A stretch of DNA of 64,000 nucleotides from Streptomyces shenzhenensis (lineage in GTDB: Bacteria > Actinomycetota > Actinomycetes > Streptomycetales > Streptomycetaceae), in assembly GCF_021462265.1 (NCBI RefSeq), contig NZ_JAJONF010000004.1, forward strand, positions 124,001 to 188,000. The letters are read 5' to 3'. Shown piece by piece: positions 16,928-25,769 of this stretch (the first letter of the stretch is position 1; the number at the start of each line of letters is the position of its first letter). Below the pieces are notes generated by a model that worked only from the letters and a program-made list of their open reading frames with translations, did no database searches and had not been told where the DNA came from. The position numbers were made by a program, and so were the translations under genes.

Positions 16928-17347
16928 ATGTCCTCCGCAGCGGAACGACTTCGGCACGACGACCGGGGGCTGTCGACCGTCGAGGTCGTCATCCTCGCCC
17001 CGGTCATGATCCTGTTCATTCTCGTCCTGGTCGCCTTCGGCCAGCTCGTCGACGGGCGCGGCGCGGTCGACGGCGCCGCGCGCGACGCGGCTCGCGCCGG
17101 GTCCATCCAGAAGGACCACGCCACGGCCATGGCGGAGGCCCAGAAGGCCGCCGAGGCGGACCTCGCGGACGTCTGCTCCGGTCCGGTCTCCGTCGTCCAG
17201 ACCAGCGCGGGCTTCGAGCCCGACTCCATCTTCACGGTCGAGGTGAGCTGCCAGGTGCGGGGCCTGGCCATGCTCGGCCTGGACATCCCGACGAGGCTCA
17301 CCGCGAGCTTCTCCTCGCCGCTGGACCCCTTCCGGAGGGCAGCATGA
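16928..17347 (+). CDS. Second TadE-like minor pilin
   Basis: A 139-aa protein starting immediately after the preceding stop. The short basic leader (ERLRHDDRG) is followed by LSTVE (Glu at +5 after the cleavage Gly), then the hydrophobic helix VVILAPVMILFILVLVAFG. The extracytoplasmic part has an Ala-rich helix and two Cys (ADVCSG, VSCQV) likely to form a disulfide. It resembles its upstream neighbour in layout, so the two are probably paralogous pseudopilins assembling together. Its stop overlaps the next ATG. Confidence 0.82.
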   Translation: MSSAAERLRHDDRGLSTVEVVILAPVMILFILVLVAFGQLVDGRGAVDGAARDAARAGSIQKDHATAMAEAQKAAEADLADVCSGPVSVVQTSAGFEPDSIFTVEVSCQVRGLAMLGLDIPTRLTASFSSPLDPFRRAA

Positions 17348-17805
17348 GCCTTGCGGTGCTGCGCAGCTGGTGGACCGCACGCCGGCTCCGTCTCGACGAC
17401 CGGGGTTCGGGCGCGGGAGCGGTCATCATCTTCGCCCTGGTCTTCCTCACCCTGTCGGCGTTCGTCATCGACGGCGGCCTGTCCATCTCCAAGCGCGAAC
17501 GGGCCGCCGACATCGCGGAACAGGCGGCCCGTTACGCGGCCCAGGACATCGACCTGGACAAGCTGTACCAGAACCAGGGCGGCGCCCCGATCAACTTCCA
17601 GGACTGCGACGCCCGGGTGAAGACCTTCGCCCGCGAGATGGACATGTCCGCCGCCGACGTCGCCGGCACCCGTTGCGTCTTCGCCGACGAACAACGGGTC
17701 CAGGTCGAGGTCCAGTTGACGTACGACCCCGTCTTCACCGGCATGTTCTACGGCGGCGCGATCGTGGTGCACGGCCAGGCGACGGCCGAGAACGAGGTCG
17801 GCTAG
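17344..17805 (+). CDS. TadG-like / Flp pilus-assembly protein with N-terminal helix
   Basis: A 153-aa protein from an ATG overlapping the previous stop. A basic leader (ARRLRLDDRGSG) precedes a hydrophobic segment (AVIIFALVFLTLSAFVIDGG), with the VIDGG ending typical of TadG/TadE-type proteins. The extracytoplasmic region has two Cys (FQDCDA, GTRCVF). The prepilin-like position reads GAGAV rather than with a Glu at +5, so processing by the prepilin peptidase is doubtful. It is shorter than full TadG proteins and lacks a von Willebrand domain. Confidence 0.75.
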   Translation: MSLAVLRSWWTARRLRLDDRGSGAGAVIIFALVFLTLSAFVIDGGLSISKRERAADIAEQAARYAAQDIDLDKLYQNQGGAPINFQDCDARVKTFAREMDMSAADVAGTRCVFADEQRVQVEVQLTYDPVFTGMFYGGAIVVHGQATAENEVG

Positions 17806-18126
17806 GCGCTCCGCCCTTGTCCTTGCCCTTGCCGTGGCCCTGCTGGGGTGGGCGGTTGTCGTCGGGCGGAGTGTGCGGATCCGGCGCGGCCGGCGTCACC
17901 GGTACGGGGGGTGTGCGGGGTGTGTGGAGGGAGTGTGCGCGGGGTGGGTGCGGGTAACTCCGGCGAATCGGGGGCAGGTTGGTGAAAACGGATGATTCGG
18001 GCGGTCGTTGGCCGTTCTCCCCCTTCGACGCTGTCGGTGCCAGTCAATAGGATCGGCAAGGGGACTTCGGCTGGCTCGATGTGCCCCCGGCCCACTCCTT
18101 CCACACACGACCACGGGACACCCGCC
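17806..18126. other. Intergenic region before the LysM/BTAD gene
   Basis: About 320 bases. It is G-rich on the plus strand between 17880 and 17960, with repeated GGGTGTG-like words. Nothing resembles a coding region. The gap separates the pilin block from the regulator/peptidase pair and could hold a promoter, but I see no clear hexamers. Confidence 0.35.
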
Positions 18127-21108
18127 ATGGCGCGACGCGGCACACCAAGCTCGACGGGAAGACCGACGGGGACCGGTCCGTCCGGTCCGCGGAACCGCAC
18201 CCCGCAGCCGGTGCGGCTGCGCCGGCGCACGTTCGGGGATGTCGTCAAGGCGTTCCTCGCCTTCGTGGTGCTGCTCGTTCTCGTCGTCGGCGTCCCCGGC
18301 GCCCTCGCCGTGACCGTCGGCTGGCCCCTGCCGCGCAGCGCGCCCAGCATGGACTGGCTGTCGCAGCCGATCGACGTCCAGACGTTCCTGAACGCGCTGA
18401 CGGTCGTCGTCTGGCTGGCCTGGGCCCAGTTCACGGCCTGCGTGCTCGTGGAGGTCAAGGCCGCCGTCTCCGGTGTCGGCCTGCCCGGCCGGGTCCCCGG
18501 CGCCGGTCCCAGCCAGCTGCTCGCCCGGCAGCTCGTCGCCGCCCTGCTGCTGGTCGGCGCCACCGCCGCCAGCCTCACCCCGGGCCTCTCGCAGCTCGGC
18601 CACAGCCTTGAGGGCAACCAGAAGGGCACGGTGGCCACCGCGCAGGCGACCCCCGGCATCCTCGCCCAGCAGCAGGAGCAGGCGAAGAACACCGCCGCCG
18701 CCCTCGCCGAGCAGGCCAGTCATGTCTCGGCCCAGGCCGAACAGGGCTCCACCGCCACGCACGGCGCGACGAAGTACTACCGGATCCAGCCGCCCGAGGG
18801 CCGTCACCACGACTCCCTGTGGGAGATCGCGCAGCGCCACCTCGGTGACGGCCGCCGGTACAAGGAGATCTACGAACTCAACAAGGACCGCGTCCAGCCC
18901 GACGGCTCCCGGCTCTCCGAGGCCAGCCTGATCCGGCCCGGCTGGATCATGGAGATGCCCGGCGACGCGCACGGCGGCGAACTCGTCGAGAACCCCGACG
19001 CGCATGTCTCGCCGGAGGTCCGGCAGCAGATCGGCGACTACGCGAGGACCGGCGACCACGCCCAGCAGCAGCACCAGGAGCACCAGGAGCACCGGGAGCA
19101 GGGCGGCGGGCAGCACGCCGGCGAAGAGGGCGCCACCGCGCAGATCACCGCGCCCGGCCCGCACCAGAGCGGCGACACCGGTGCCCCCGCAGCGCACGCC
19201 CAGGAGAGCTCCGGGCACTCCTCCTTCGGCCTCCCCGAGGCTCTCCTCGGCGCCCCCCTCCTCGCCGCCGGCCTGCTCGCCGCCCTCGGCCGCCGACGCC
19301 GGCAGGCCCTGTGGCAGTCGGCGCTCGGTGCCGTCGGCGGCCGGCGCGGCATGGAGCCGCCCATCCCGACCGGCGACGCCCAGGACGTGCAGGACGCGCT
19401 GCTGGTCGGCGCGGACCCGGACGGCGTACGCCTGCTCGACCGGTCGCTGCGCGGACTCGCCGCCGCCCTCACCGCCGAGTCCCGCTCCCTGCCCGTCGTC
19501 TACGCCGCCTGGCTCAGCCACGGCGATCTGCATCTCCAACTGGCCCAGCCGGCCGGCAAACCCCCGGCGCCCTGGCAGCTCGGCCAGGACCAGACGTTCT
19601 GGACGCTGTCCCGCGCGGACGCCGAGCGCTACGAGGACACCGACGCCGCGGCGCCGTACCCCGGGCTCGTCAGCCTCGGCACGATGGACGACTCGCGGCT
19701 GCTGCTCAATCTGGAGGCCGTGCCCGGCATCGTCTCGCTGAGCGGCCGCGAGGCCGACCGGGCCGCCGTGTTCGCCTCGGTCGCCGCCGAACTCGCCACC
19801 AACGGCTGGTCGGACCGTATGACCATCACCCTGGTCGGCTTCGGTGCGGAGCTCACCCCGCTCGCCCCCAACCGGCTGCGTCATCTCGACGACGTGGAAG
19901 CGCTGTTCGAGACAATGGAGGCCGAGACCCGGCAGCGGCGCGGCGCGTTGGGCGCCGCCGACCACCACTCCGTCCTCACCGGCCGTACCGGGCCCGCCCA
20001 GCACACCCGCTGGGCGCCGAACCTCGTCCTGCTCGCCGGCCAGCCGTCCGACCAGGACGCCCTGCGCCTGGCCGAACTCGCCGCCGACGCCAGCCGACTG
20101 GGCATCGGCTACCTGGTGGGCACCGAGAGCGGCGACCTGCCCGGCGCCGCCTGGGCGATGGAGATCACCCCGGACGGCAGGCTGCTCGCCCCGCTCCTCG
20201 GCCTCGAACTCCAGGCCCAGCTGCTGCCCGCCGTCCAGCAGCGCGCGGTCGTCGAACTCTTCGTGGAGGCCGACCCCGAGCGCGACCCGGACGGGCCCAC
20301 CACCACCCCGCCGTTCCTCGTCGACATCAGCGAACAGGGCCGTCCCGCGGTGTACGCGCGGCTCGTCGGGCCGTACGAGATCATCGGCCTGGACACCCCC
20401 GACGGGGAGCGCAGCGCTCTCCTCCACGAGGCCCTGGCCCTGCTCCTGCTGCACCGCGAGGGCGTGCACCCGCGCGTACTGTCGTCAGCGCTGTGGCCGC
20501 GGGGCGTGACGGAGGACGTCCGCGACGCCCTCCTGGAGCGGCTGCGCGGCTGGCTGGGCACCGACCCGGACGGCAGCCCCCGGCTGGGCGCCGACGCGGC
20601 CGGCCGCCTCACGCTCGCCAAGTCGGTCGTCTCCGACCTGGACGTGCTGCGCTCCCTCTACCACGAGGCCACCCAGGGCAAGGGCGTCGACAGCCGCGCC
20701 GTCCGCGGCCGGCTGCTCACCGACGCGCTCGTCCTGGTGCGCGGCCCGCTGCTCGCCGACCGGGCGGAGGGCCGCTACCGCTGGCTCACCCACGAGATCA
20801 TCGACGCGCAGCTGCCGCTCCTGGTCGCCGACATCGGCCTCGCGCTGTCCGCGTTCCACCTGGAGAAGGACCGTGCGGAGAAGGCGATCGAGGCGCTCGG
20901 CGCGGCGCTGAAGACGGCCCCGGCGGACGAGCGCCTCTGGAACGAGCTGCTGCGCGCCACGCACGCCACCGGCGACCCGGAGCGGCTGCGCGCCCTGGCC
21001 GCCGACCTCGTCGCCCGCAGCGGTGCGCGCGGCCTGCCCCCGCGCACCGAGGCGCTCCTGGACGAACTCCTCCCGGCCTGGCGCGACGGCGCCGCCGCGA
21101 CCGGATGA
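18127..21108 (+). CDS. Membrane-spanning LysM and BTAD (SARP-like) protein of the Tad locus
   Basis: A 993-aa protein from ATG 18127. Residues 1-40 are basic, and three membrane helices follow (about 40-62, 86-108, 132-150). A LysM-like domain (SLWEIAQRHLGDG to LIRPGWIMEMP, ~225-280) and a Gln/His/Glu-rich linker come next. A fourth helix (LGAPLLAAGLLAALGRRRR) leads into a ~600-residue soluble part. Its end (from VYARLVGPYEIIG) resembles a winged-helix plus BTAD helical domain of SARP-type activators (DALLERLRGWLG, then helical repeats). Four helices would put LysM outside and BTAD inside. The stop overlaps the prepilin peptidase start. Such proteins recur in streptomycete Tad loci; the function is unproven. 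Confidence 0.82.
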   Translation: MARRGTPSSTGRPTGTGPSGPRNRTPQPVRLRRRTFGDVVKAFLAFVVLLVLVVGVPGALAVTVGWPLPRSAPSMDWLSQPIDVQTFLNALTVVVWLAWAQFTACVLVEVKAAVSGVGLPGRVPGAGPSQLLARQLVAALLLVGATAASLTPGLSQLGHSLEGNQKGTVATAQATPGILAQQQEQAKNTAAALAEQASHVSAQAEQGSTATHGATKYYRIQPPEGRHHDSLWEIAQRHLGDGRRYKEIYELNKDRVQPDGSRLSEASLIRPGWIMEMPGDAHGGELVENPDAHVSPEVRQQIGDYARTGDHAQQQHQEHQEHREQGGGQHAGEEGATAQITAPGPHQSGDTGAPAAHAQESSGHSSFGLPEALLGAPLLAAGLLAALGRRRRQALWQSALGAVGGRRGMEPPIPTGDAQDVQDALLVGADPDGVRLLDRSLRGLAAALTAESRSLPVVYAAWLSHGDLHLQLAQPAGKPPAPWQLGQDQTFWTLSRADAERYEDTDAAAPYPGLVSLGTMDDSRLLLNLEAVPGIVSLSGREADRAAVFASVAAELATNGWSDRMTITLVGFGAELTPLAPNRLRHLDDVEALFETMEAETRQRRGALGAADHHSVLTGRTGPAQHTRWAPNLVLLAGQPSDQDALRLAELAADASRLGIGYLVGTESGDLPGAAWAMEITPDGRLLAPLLGLELQAQLLPAVQQRAVVELFVEADPERDPDGPTTTPPFLVDISEQGRPAVYARLVGPYEIIGLDTPDGERSALLHEALALLLLHREGVHPRVLSSALWPRGVTEDVRDALLERLRGWLGTDPDGSPRLGADAAGRLTLAKSVVSDLDVLRSLYHEATQGKGVDSRAVRGRLLTDALVLVRGPLLADRAEGRYRWLTHEIIDAQLPLLVADIGLALSAFHLEKDRAEKAIEALGAALKTAPADERLWNELLRATHATGDPERLRALAADLVARSGARGLPPRTEALLDELLPAWRDGAAATG

Positions 21109-22169
21109 CCGCCCTGGACCTCGCCCTCCCGGCCGCCGCCGCCCTCTGGGGCGCGACGGCCGGCGCCCTGCTGCCCCGCGCCGCATACCGCTTCTCGGCG
21201 CCGGCCGGGGAGGAGTGGCGCACGGTGTGCCCCGGCGGGCACCCGATCAGAGGGTGGCTGGGCCGGAGGCTGTGCGAGCAGTGCGCGCGGGGCACGGACG
21301 CGGACCCGCGGAACGCGCGCCGGGTGCCGTCCGACGGGGTGGCGGCGGGGACTGAGAGGGGCCTGCCGACGGACGACGACACGACCGCCCCACCACACAG
21401 CACCGACCCTGCGGCCTCCACACCCGCATCGGTCGAGGTCTCCACGCCCGCACCGGTCGAGGCGTCCGCGCCCCGCGCTGACGGCGAACCCGCAGCCGCC
21501 GATGGCGAGGACGCCCCACAGGGGCCACCCGCACCTGACGACGAAACCCGCACGGGTGGTGCGGGTGGGAACACCAAAACCGCAACAACCCACGAACCCG
21601 CACCTGCCACCCGCGCCCGCGCCCCCCGCGCCGTCCGCACCGCCCCCCTCGCCCTCGCCACGGCCGTCGCCTGCGCAGCCCTCGCGCTGGCCACCGGCAC
21701 CCGCCCCGAACTCGCCGTCTGGCTGCTCCTGGCCCCCGTCGGCGTGCTGCTCGCGGTGGTGGACTTCCGGGTGCGGCGGCTCCCCGACCCGCTCACCCTC
21801 CCCCTCGCGGCCGCCGCCCTCGCGCTCCTCGGGGTGGCCGCCCTGCTCCCCGAGCACACCGGCGACTGGTTCACCTCCCTCTACGCGGCCCTGGCCCTCG
21901 GCGGCGGCTACTTCGTCCTCTTCCTCGTCAACCCCGGCGGCATGGGCTTCGGCGACGTCAAACTGGCCCTCGGCACGGGCGCCGTCCTCGGCTGGTACGG
22001 CTGGCCCACCGTGCTGCTCGGCACCTTCGCCGGCTTCCTGCTCGGCGCCCTGTACGGCGGTGCGCTCGTCGTCCTCCGGCGGGCCGGGCGCAAGACGGCG
22101 ATCGCGTTCGGGCCGTTCCTGATCGCGGGGGCGTTCGCGGGGCTGCTGGTCGGCGCGTACACGGCCTGA
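21105..22169 (+). CDS. Type IV/Tad prepilin peptidase (A24 family)
   Basis: A 354-aa membrane protein from an ATG overlapping the upstream stop. The C-terminal half is the A24 aspartic peptidase: the first catalytic Asp in AVVDFRVRRLPD, the second in the GxGD motif GMGFGDVK, and six or so membrane helices. The N-terminus has one hydrophobic segment and a degenerate Cys region (TVCPGGHPI, LCEQC) like the cytoplasmic loop of PilD-type enzymes. An unusually long, disordered Pro/Thr/Ala/Asp insertion (~75-165) separates the two. It should cleave the leaders of the Flp-like and TadE proteins encoded upstream. Confidence 0.85.
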   Translation: MTALDLALPAAAALWGATAGALLPRAAYRFSAPAGEEWRTVCPGGHPIRGWLGRRLCEQCARGTDADPRNARRVPSDGVAAGTERGLPTDDDTTAPPHSTDPAASTPASVEVSTPAPVEASAPRADGEPAAADGEDAPQGPPAPDDETRTGGAGGNTKTATTHEPAPATRARAPRAVRTAPLALATAVACAALALATGTRPELAVWLLLAPVGVLLAVVDFRVRRLPDPLTLPLAAAALALLGVAALLPEHTGDWFTSLYAALALGGGYFVLFLVNPGGMGFGDVKLALGTGAVLGWYGWPTVLLGTFAGFLLGALYGGALVVLRRAGRKTAIAFGPFLIAGAFAGLLVGAYTA

Positions 22170-22253
22170 GGCCGGGCCGTTCGAAAGACGGACGCGGGGC
22201 TGGCGTAGGCTGGTTCGGTCCGTCCACAAGCCACTTCGAAAGGGACGCGCCCG

Positions 22254-23453
22254 GTGACCGAGAAGGCCGATCTCCAGTCCGTCCTCGACCGTGCCGCTGC
22301 CGGTGGGCGGATCACCCCGGAAGAGGCGCTCGACCTCTACCGCGACGCCCCGCTGCACGCGCTGGGCGCCGCCGCCGACGCAGTACGCCGCCGCCGGTAC
22401 GCCGGCACCGAGCACATCGCGACGTACATCATCGAGCGGAACATCAACTACACGAACGTGTGCGTCACGGCCTGCAAGTTCTGCGCCTTCTACGCGGCCC
22501 CCAAGGACACCGCCAAGGGCTGGACCCGCGACCTCGACGACATCCTGCGCCGCTGCGCGGAGACGGTCGAGCTGGGCGGCACCCAGATCATGTTCCAGGG
22601 CGGCCACCACCCGGACTACGGCGTCGAGTACTACGAGAAGCACTTCAAGGCGATCAAGGACGCGTTCCCGCAGCTGGTCATCCACTCTCTCGGCGCGTCC
22701 GAGGTCGAGCACATGGCGAGGATCTCCGGGGTCGCCGTCGAAGAGGCCATCACCCGCATCCACGAGGCCGGCCTGGACTCCTTCGCGGGCGCCGGCGCGG
22801 AACTCCTTCCCGCGCGCCCCCGCAAGGCCATCGCGCCCCTCAAGGAGAGCGGCGAGCGCTGGCTGGAGATCATGGAGACCGCGCACGGGCTGGGCGTGGA
22901 GTCCACGTCCACGATGCTCATGGGCACCGGCGAGACCAACGCCGAGCGCATCGAGCACCTGCGCATGATCCGGGACGTCCAGGACCGCACGGGCGGCTTC
23001 CGCGCCTTCATCCCGTACACCTACCAGCCCGAGAACAACCACCTGAAGGGCCGCACCCAGGCCACGCTCTTCGAGTACCTGCGGATGATCGCGATCGCCC
23101 GCGTCTTCCTCGACAACGTCGCCCACATCCAGGGCTCCTGGCTGACCACGGGCAAGGAGGTCGGCCAGCTCTCGCTCCACTACGGCGCGGACGACCTCGG
23201 CTCGATCATGCTGGAGGAGAACGTCGTCTCCTCGGCCGGCGCCAAGCACCGCTCCAACCGCCTGGAGATCATCGACCTGATCCGCAAGGCGGGCCGCGTC
23301 CCGGCGCAGCGCGCCACGACCTACGAGCACCTGGTCGTCCACGACGACCCGGCGAACGACCCGGTCGACGAGCGGGTGATGTCCCACATCTCCTCGACGG
23401 CGATCGAGGGCGGCACCGCGCACCCCGAACTGAAGCTCCTCGCCTCCAACTGA
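22254..23453 (+). CDS. mqnC: Cyclic dehypoxanthinyl futalosine synthase
   Basis: A 399-aa radical SAM enzyme from a GTG start. The cluster motif CxxxCxxC is at Cys70, Cys74 and Cys77 (CVTACKFC), followed by FYAAPKD and the GGTQIMFQGGHHPD segment typical of MqnC. Length and motifs match the family, which cyclises dehypoxanthine futalosine in the futalosine route to menaquinone. The other mqn genes are not in this window, but menG, a MenJ-like reductase and a polyprenyl synthase are. A small amidohydrolase-like gene follows after 7 bases. Confidence 0.95.
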   Translation: MTEKADLQSVLDRAAAGGRITPEEALDLYRDAPLHALGAAADAVRRRRYAGTEHIATYIIERNINYTNVCVTACKFCAFYAAPKDTAKGWTRDLDDILRRCAETVELGGTQIMFQGGHHPDYGVEYYEKHFKAIKDAFPQLVIHSLGASEVEHMARISGVAVEEAITRIHEAGLDSFAGAGAELLPARPRKAIAPLKESGERWLEIMETAHGLGVESTSTMLMGTGETNAERIEHLRMIRDVQDRTGGFRAFIPYTYQPENNHLKGRTQATLFEYLRMIAIARVFLDNVAHIQGSWLTTGKEVGQLSLHYGADDLGSIMLEENVVSSAGAKHRSNRLEIIDLIRKAGRVPAQRATTYEHLVVHDDPANDPVDERVMSHISSTAIEGGTAHPELKLLASN

Positions 23454-23460
23454 CGCACCG

Positions 23461-23910
23461 GTGGAGACGATTCACGCGGCGGACCGGGTCCTGGTCACCT
23501 GGGACGCCGAGCCGATCGAGAACGGCGCCGTGGTGGTGGCGGCCGACCGGATCGCCGCGATCGGGACCTGCGACGAGCTGCGCGCACGGTTCCCACGGGC
23601 GAGGCTCCGCACCTGGCCGGGCGCCCTGGGCCCCGCCCGCGTCCACGACGGCCCCCTCCCGGCGGCCCCGAGCCCGCGGGAGCGTGTGCACGCGGTGCTC
23701 AAGCGGGGAGCGGCGGCGGTCCTGGAGCGGTACGCCGACTCACCCGAGCTGCGGGCGGCGGCGGACCGCAACGACGTTACGGTTCTTCCGGACCCGCCCC
23801 CGAAGCCGACGATCGTGCGGTCCGGCCGGGCCGACCTGGCGGTGTTCGACGGGGCGGGGGAGTGCATCGCGACGGTGTGCGCGGGCCGCCTGGTGCACAG
23901 ACGGCGATAG
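23461..23910 (+). CDS. Imidazolonepropionase-like protein lacking the catalytic barrel
   Basis: A 149-aa protein from GTG, 7 bases after mqnC. Residues 1-45 (AADRVLVTW to GTCDELRARF) look like the N-terminal strands of the small composite domain of amidohydrolases. Residues ~118-149 (SGRADLAVFDGAGECIATV to RLVHRRR) look like its C-terminal strands. The TIM barrel that normally lies between, with the HxH metal site, is absent; only ~70 mostly helical residues remain. It therefore cannot be an ordinary metal hydrolase. It could be a remnant of a futalosine-pathway deaminase or a repurposed binding protein. Intact coding and operon position with mqnC argue for some function. Confidence 0.65.
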   Translation: METIHAADRVLVTWDAEPIENGAVVVAADRIAAIGTCDELRARFPRARLRTWPGALGPARVHDGPLPAAPSPRERVHAVLKRGAAAVLERYADSPELRAAADRNDVTVLPDPPPKPTIVRSGRADLAVFDGAGECIATVCAGRLVHRRR

Positions 23911-23996
23911 GAGCGCCCTTGAGGGGCGCGGGGCGCTGTCCAGGTGCGCTCCGCCGGGTGGGCGCGACCAGTCACGTACCACCCGCGGTCGCGCAC

Positions 23997-25034
23997 TCAG
24001 CCGGCGAACGCCTCCCCGAACGCCCCCGGGCTCTGGCTCACCCCACTGCAGTCGGTCGCCGCGTCATCCTGCGAAGCCGTCCCGCTCTCACACTGCGCAT
24101 CCCTGGACGTCGACCACATCGACACCCAGGCGATCCCCTCCTTCTCCGCGAACGCCCGCACATCCGCGGCGTCGGACAGCGAGAACGTCTCCCCGTCCAC
24201 GTCGTTCACCCCGATCATCGAGGTCAGCGCCATCCCGCCCCACGCGCCCGCGTCCGACAGCCCGAACACCTTCTTCAACTGCGCGTGCGCGGCCTTCGCC
24301 GAGGTGACCGCGTAGTCGCCCATGTCCCCGTCGTACGACTCGCCGTAGTTCATGGTCATGATGTCGACCGTCGAGACCTGCACGTCGTACTCGTTGGCGG
24401 ACTCCAGCAGCGCGAGGCCGCCGGAGTCGAGCCCCGACGGCATCACGGGCAGCGTGAAGGAGACCTTCAGGTCCGGCCGTTCCTTCTGGAGCCGCGCGAT
24501 CGCCTCCGACCGCAGGGCGACCGAGTCCGAGTCGGTCAGCGTGTCGCCCTCGATGTCGAAGTCGGCCTGGGAGGAGCCCGCGGCGTCCAGCGCGGCGCCG
24601 TACGCGGCGGCGAGTTCCGACGCGGTGGAGCACGTCGTCGCCAGCTCCTTGCCCGAGGCCCCGCCGAAGGAGACCCGGACCGTCGCGCCGTTCTCCTTCA
24701 GCTCGGAGATCCGTGACTTCACGGCCGAACCGCCGATCGCGTCCGTCCCGTTCCAGGCCGGGGTGCAGCCGCTGCCGCCGGCGATCACGAAGGCGAGGTT
24801 GTACGTCGAGGGCGACCCCGCGTCGTCCGTGCCGGCGGCCTCCGTCGCGCTGACGTAGGGCGCGTACGCCGTGCCGGACCCGTTCGACCCGTCGGCCTCG
24901 CCCGCCGAGGCCGACGCCTTCTTCGACGGTGCGGGCGCCGCGTCCGACGTGCCGCCGGAGCCCGAGGAGCACCCCGTGACTGCTATGGCAAACAGCAAGA
25001 CAAGCCCGGCAGCCGGCCTGAGGAAACTCCGCAT
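23997..25034 (-). CDS. GH18 chitinase-like lipoprotein
   Basis: A 345-aa protein with a lipoprotein signal (residues 1-22, lipobox AVTGC) and a Ser/Ala/Gly-rich tether to ~55. A GH18-type (beta/alpha)8 domain starts near YAPYVSATE. Typical segments are VSFGGASG, the catalytic strand ADFDIEGD (general acid Glu preserved after D-x-D) and VDIMTMNYGES. The domain is about 285 residues with no carbohydrate-binding module. It probably acts at the outer membrane face on chitin-type or other GlcNAc polymers. The neighbouring divergent operon encodes a polysaccharide deacetylase-synthase, so it could trim that polymer; this is inference from context. Confidence 0.82.
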   Translation of the reverse strand: MRSFLRPAAGLVLLFAIAVTGCSSGSGGTSDAAPAPSKKASASAGEADGSNGSGTAYAPYVSATEAAGTDDAGSPSTYNLAFVIAGGSGCTPAWNGTDAIGGSAVKSRISELKENGATVRVSFGGASGKELATTCSTASELAAAYGAALDAAGSSQADFDIEGDTLTDSDSVALRSEAIARLQKERPDLKVSFTLPVMPSGLDSGGLALLESANEYDVQVSTVDIMTMNYGESYDGDMGDYAVTSAKAAHAQLKKVFGLSDAGAWGGMALTSMIGVNDVDGETFSLSDAADVRAFAEKEGIAWVSMWSTSRDAQCESGTASQDDAATDCSGVSQSPGAFGEAFAG

Positions 25035-25339
25035 TCAGATGCACCCGCTCTCGTGATGTGTGTCTCAGACTCGAAACAAAGCCTGATTCCAAAGGGAAAC
25101 GTCTCACACGCTCATGGTGTTCACCGGTTCGGCCAACACATGGAGACCTCATGAAATAAAAGGTATGTAACGGGTGAAAAGTGTGGGATGAAACGGGTGT
25201 TCAGCCGATTTTCCCTGCCGGGCGGTCGCCGCAGTCTTTCGTGGAATCTCTCAGCGAAAAGACAGGCGAAGGGGTTTCTCATGGGCGCCTCACAAGAACC
25301 GCGAAGGCGATCACATAAAGGCTCCCTAATATCCGGGGA
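25035..25339. other. AT-rich divergent promoter region
   Basis: About 305 bases between the GH18 gene (minus) and the polysaccharide operon (plus). It is clearly more AT-rich than its surroundings (for example ATGAAATAAAAGGTATGTAA near 25152). On the minus strand GGAAT (25090-25086) is followed 16 bases later by TCT (25069-25067), which resembles the sigma-E type GGAAC-N16-TCT pattern. No ORF here is convincing. Confidence 0.4.
25327..25332 (+). promoter_or_regulatory. Candidate -10 element TAATAT for a leaderless transcript
   Basis: TAATAT lies 8 bases before ATG 25340, so transcription would begin at or next to the start codon. There is no ribosome-binding site at usable distance (GGGG is only 3 bases away), which fits a leaderless message. 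The matching -35 is not clear. Confidence 0.35.
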
Positions 25340-25747
25340 ATGCAATCCGAGCCTGCCATCGAAAGCCGCGCCGCGGGGCGTGGTCGCCGCCGCAAACAAG
25401 GCAACGGGTCTGCCGAGGGGCCCGTCTTCGTCGATTCCTCCGGGCGCCGGTCCAAGGTGCTGCGACGGGTCGGCCTCCTCCTCGGCGTCGTCTGCCTCGC
25501 CTACACAGGAGTACTCGGCGCCGCCTTCATGGGGTGGGGAACCTCGCTGACCCCGGACTCGCTGTTCCCGGACTTCTCGCGGGCCGGCGGCGTTCCCGGT
25601 GGCGAGCGCCCGCAGGGCGGCATCGGCCGTCAGGCCGGCCTGCCCAGCGGCAGCCCGTCGGCGACGCCCTCGACCACCCCAACCCCGTCCGCAACCCCTT
25701 CCGAGTCCGTATCCGCGTCCACGTCCGCCTCCGGCACCGCCGACTGA
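25340..25747 (+). CDS. Small single-pass membrane protein heading the polysaccharide operon
   Basis: A 135-aa protein with a basic N-terminus (RGRRRKQG, GRRSKVLRR), one membrane helix (VGLLLGVVCLAYTGVLGAAFMGW) and an extracytoplasmic tail. The tail ends in ~45 Ser/Thr/Pro/Ala residues that are probably disordered. No family is recognised. It is 22 bases upstream of the deacetylase-glycosyltransferase gene and likely co-transcribed. It may be an accessory subunit of the polysaccharide synthase. Confidence 0.65.
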   Translation: MQSEPAIESRAAGRGRRRKQGNGSAEGPVFVDSSGRRSKVLRRVGLLLGVVCLAYTGVLGAAFMGWGTSLTPDSLFPDFSRAGGVPGGERPQGGIGRQAGLPSGSPSATPSTTPTPSATPSESVSASTSASGTAD

Positions 25748-25769
25748 CCGGAAGCGCAGGCCCTTTCCC

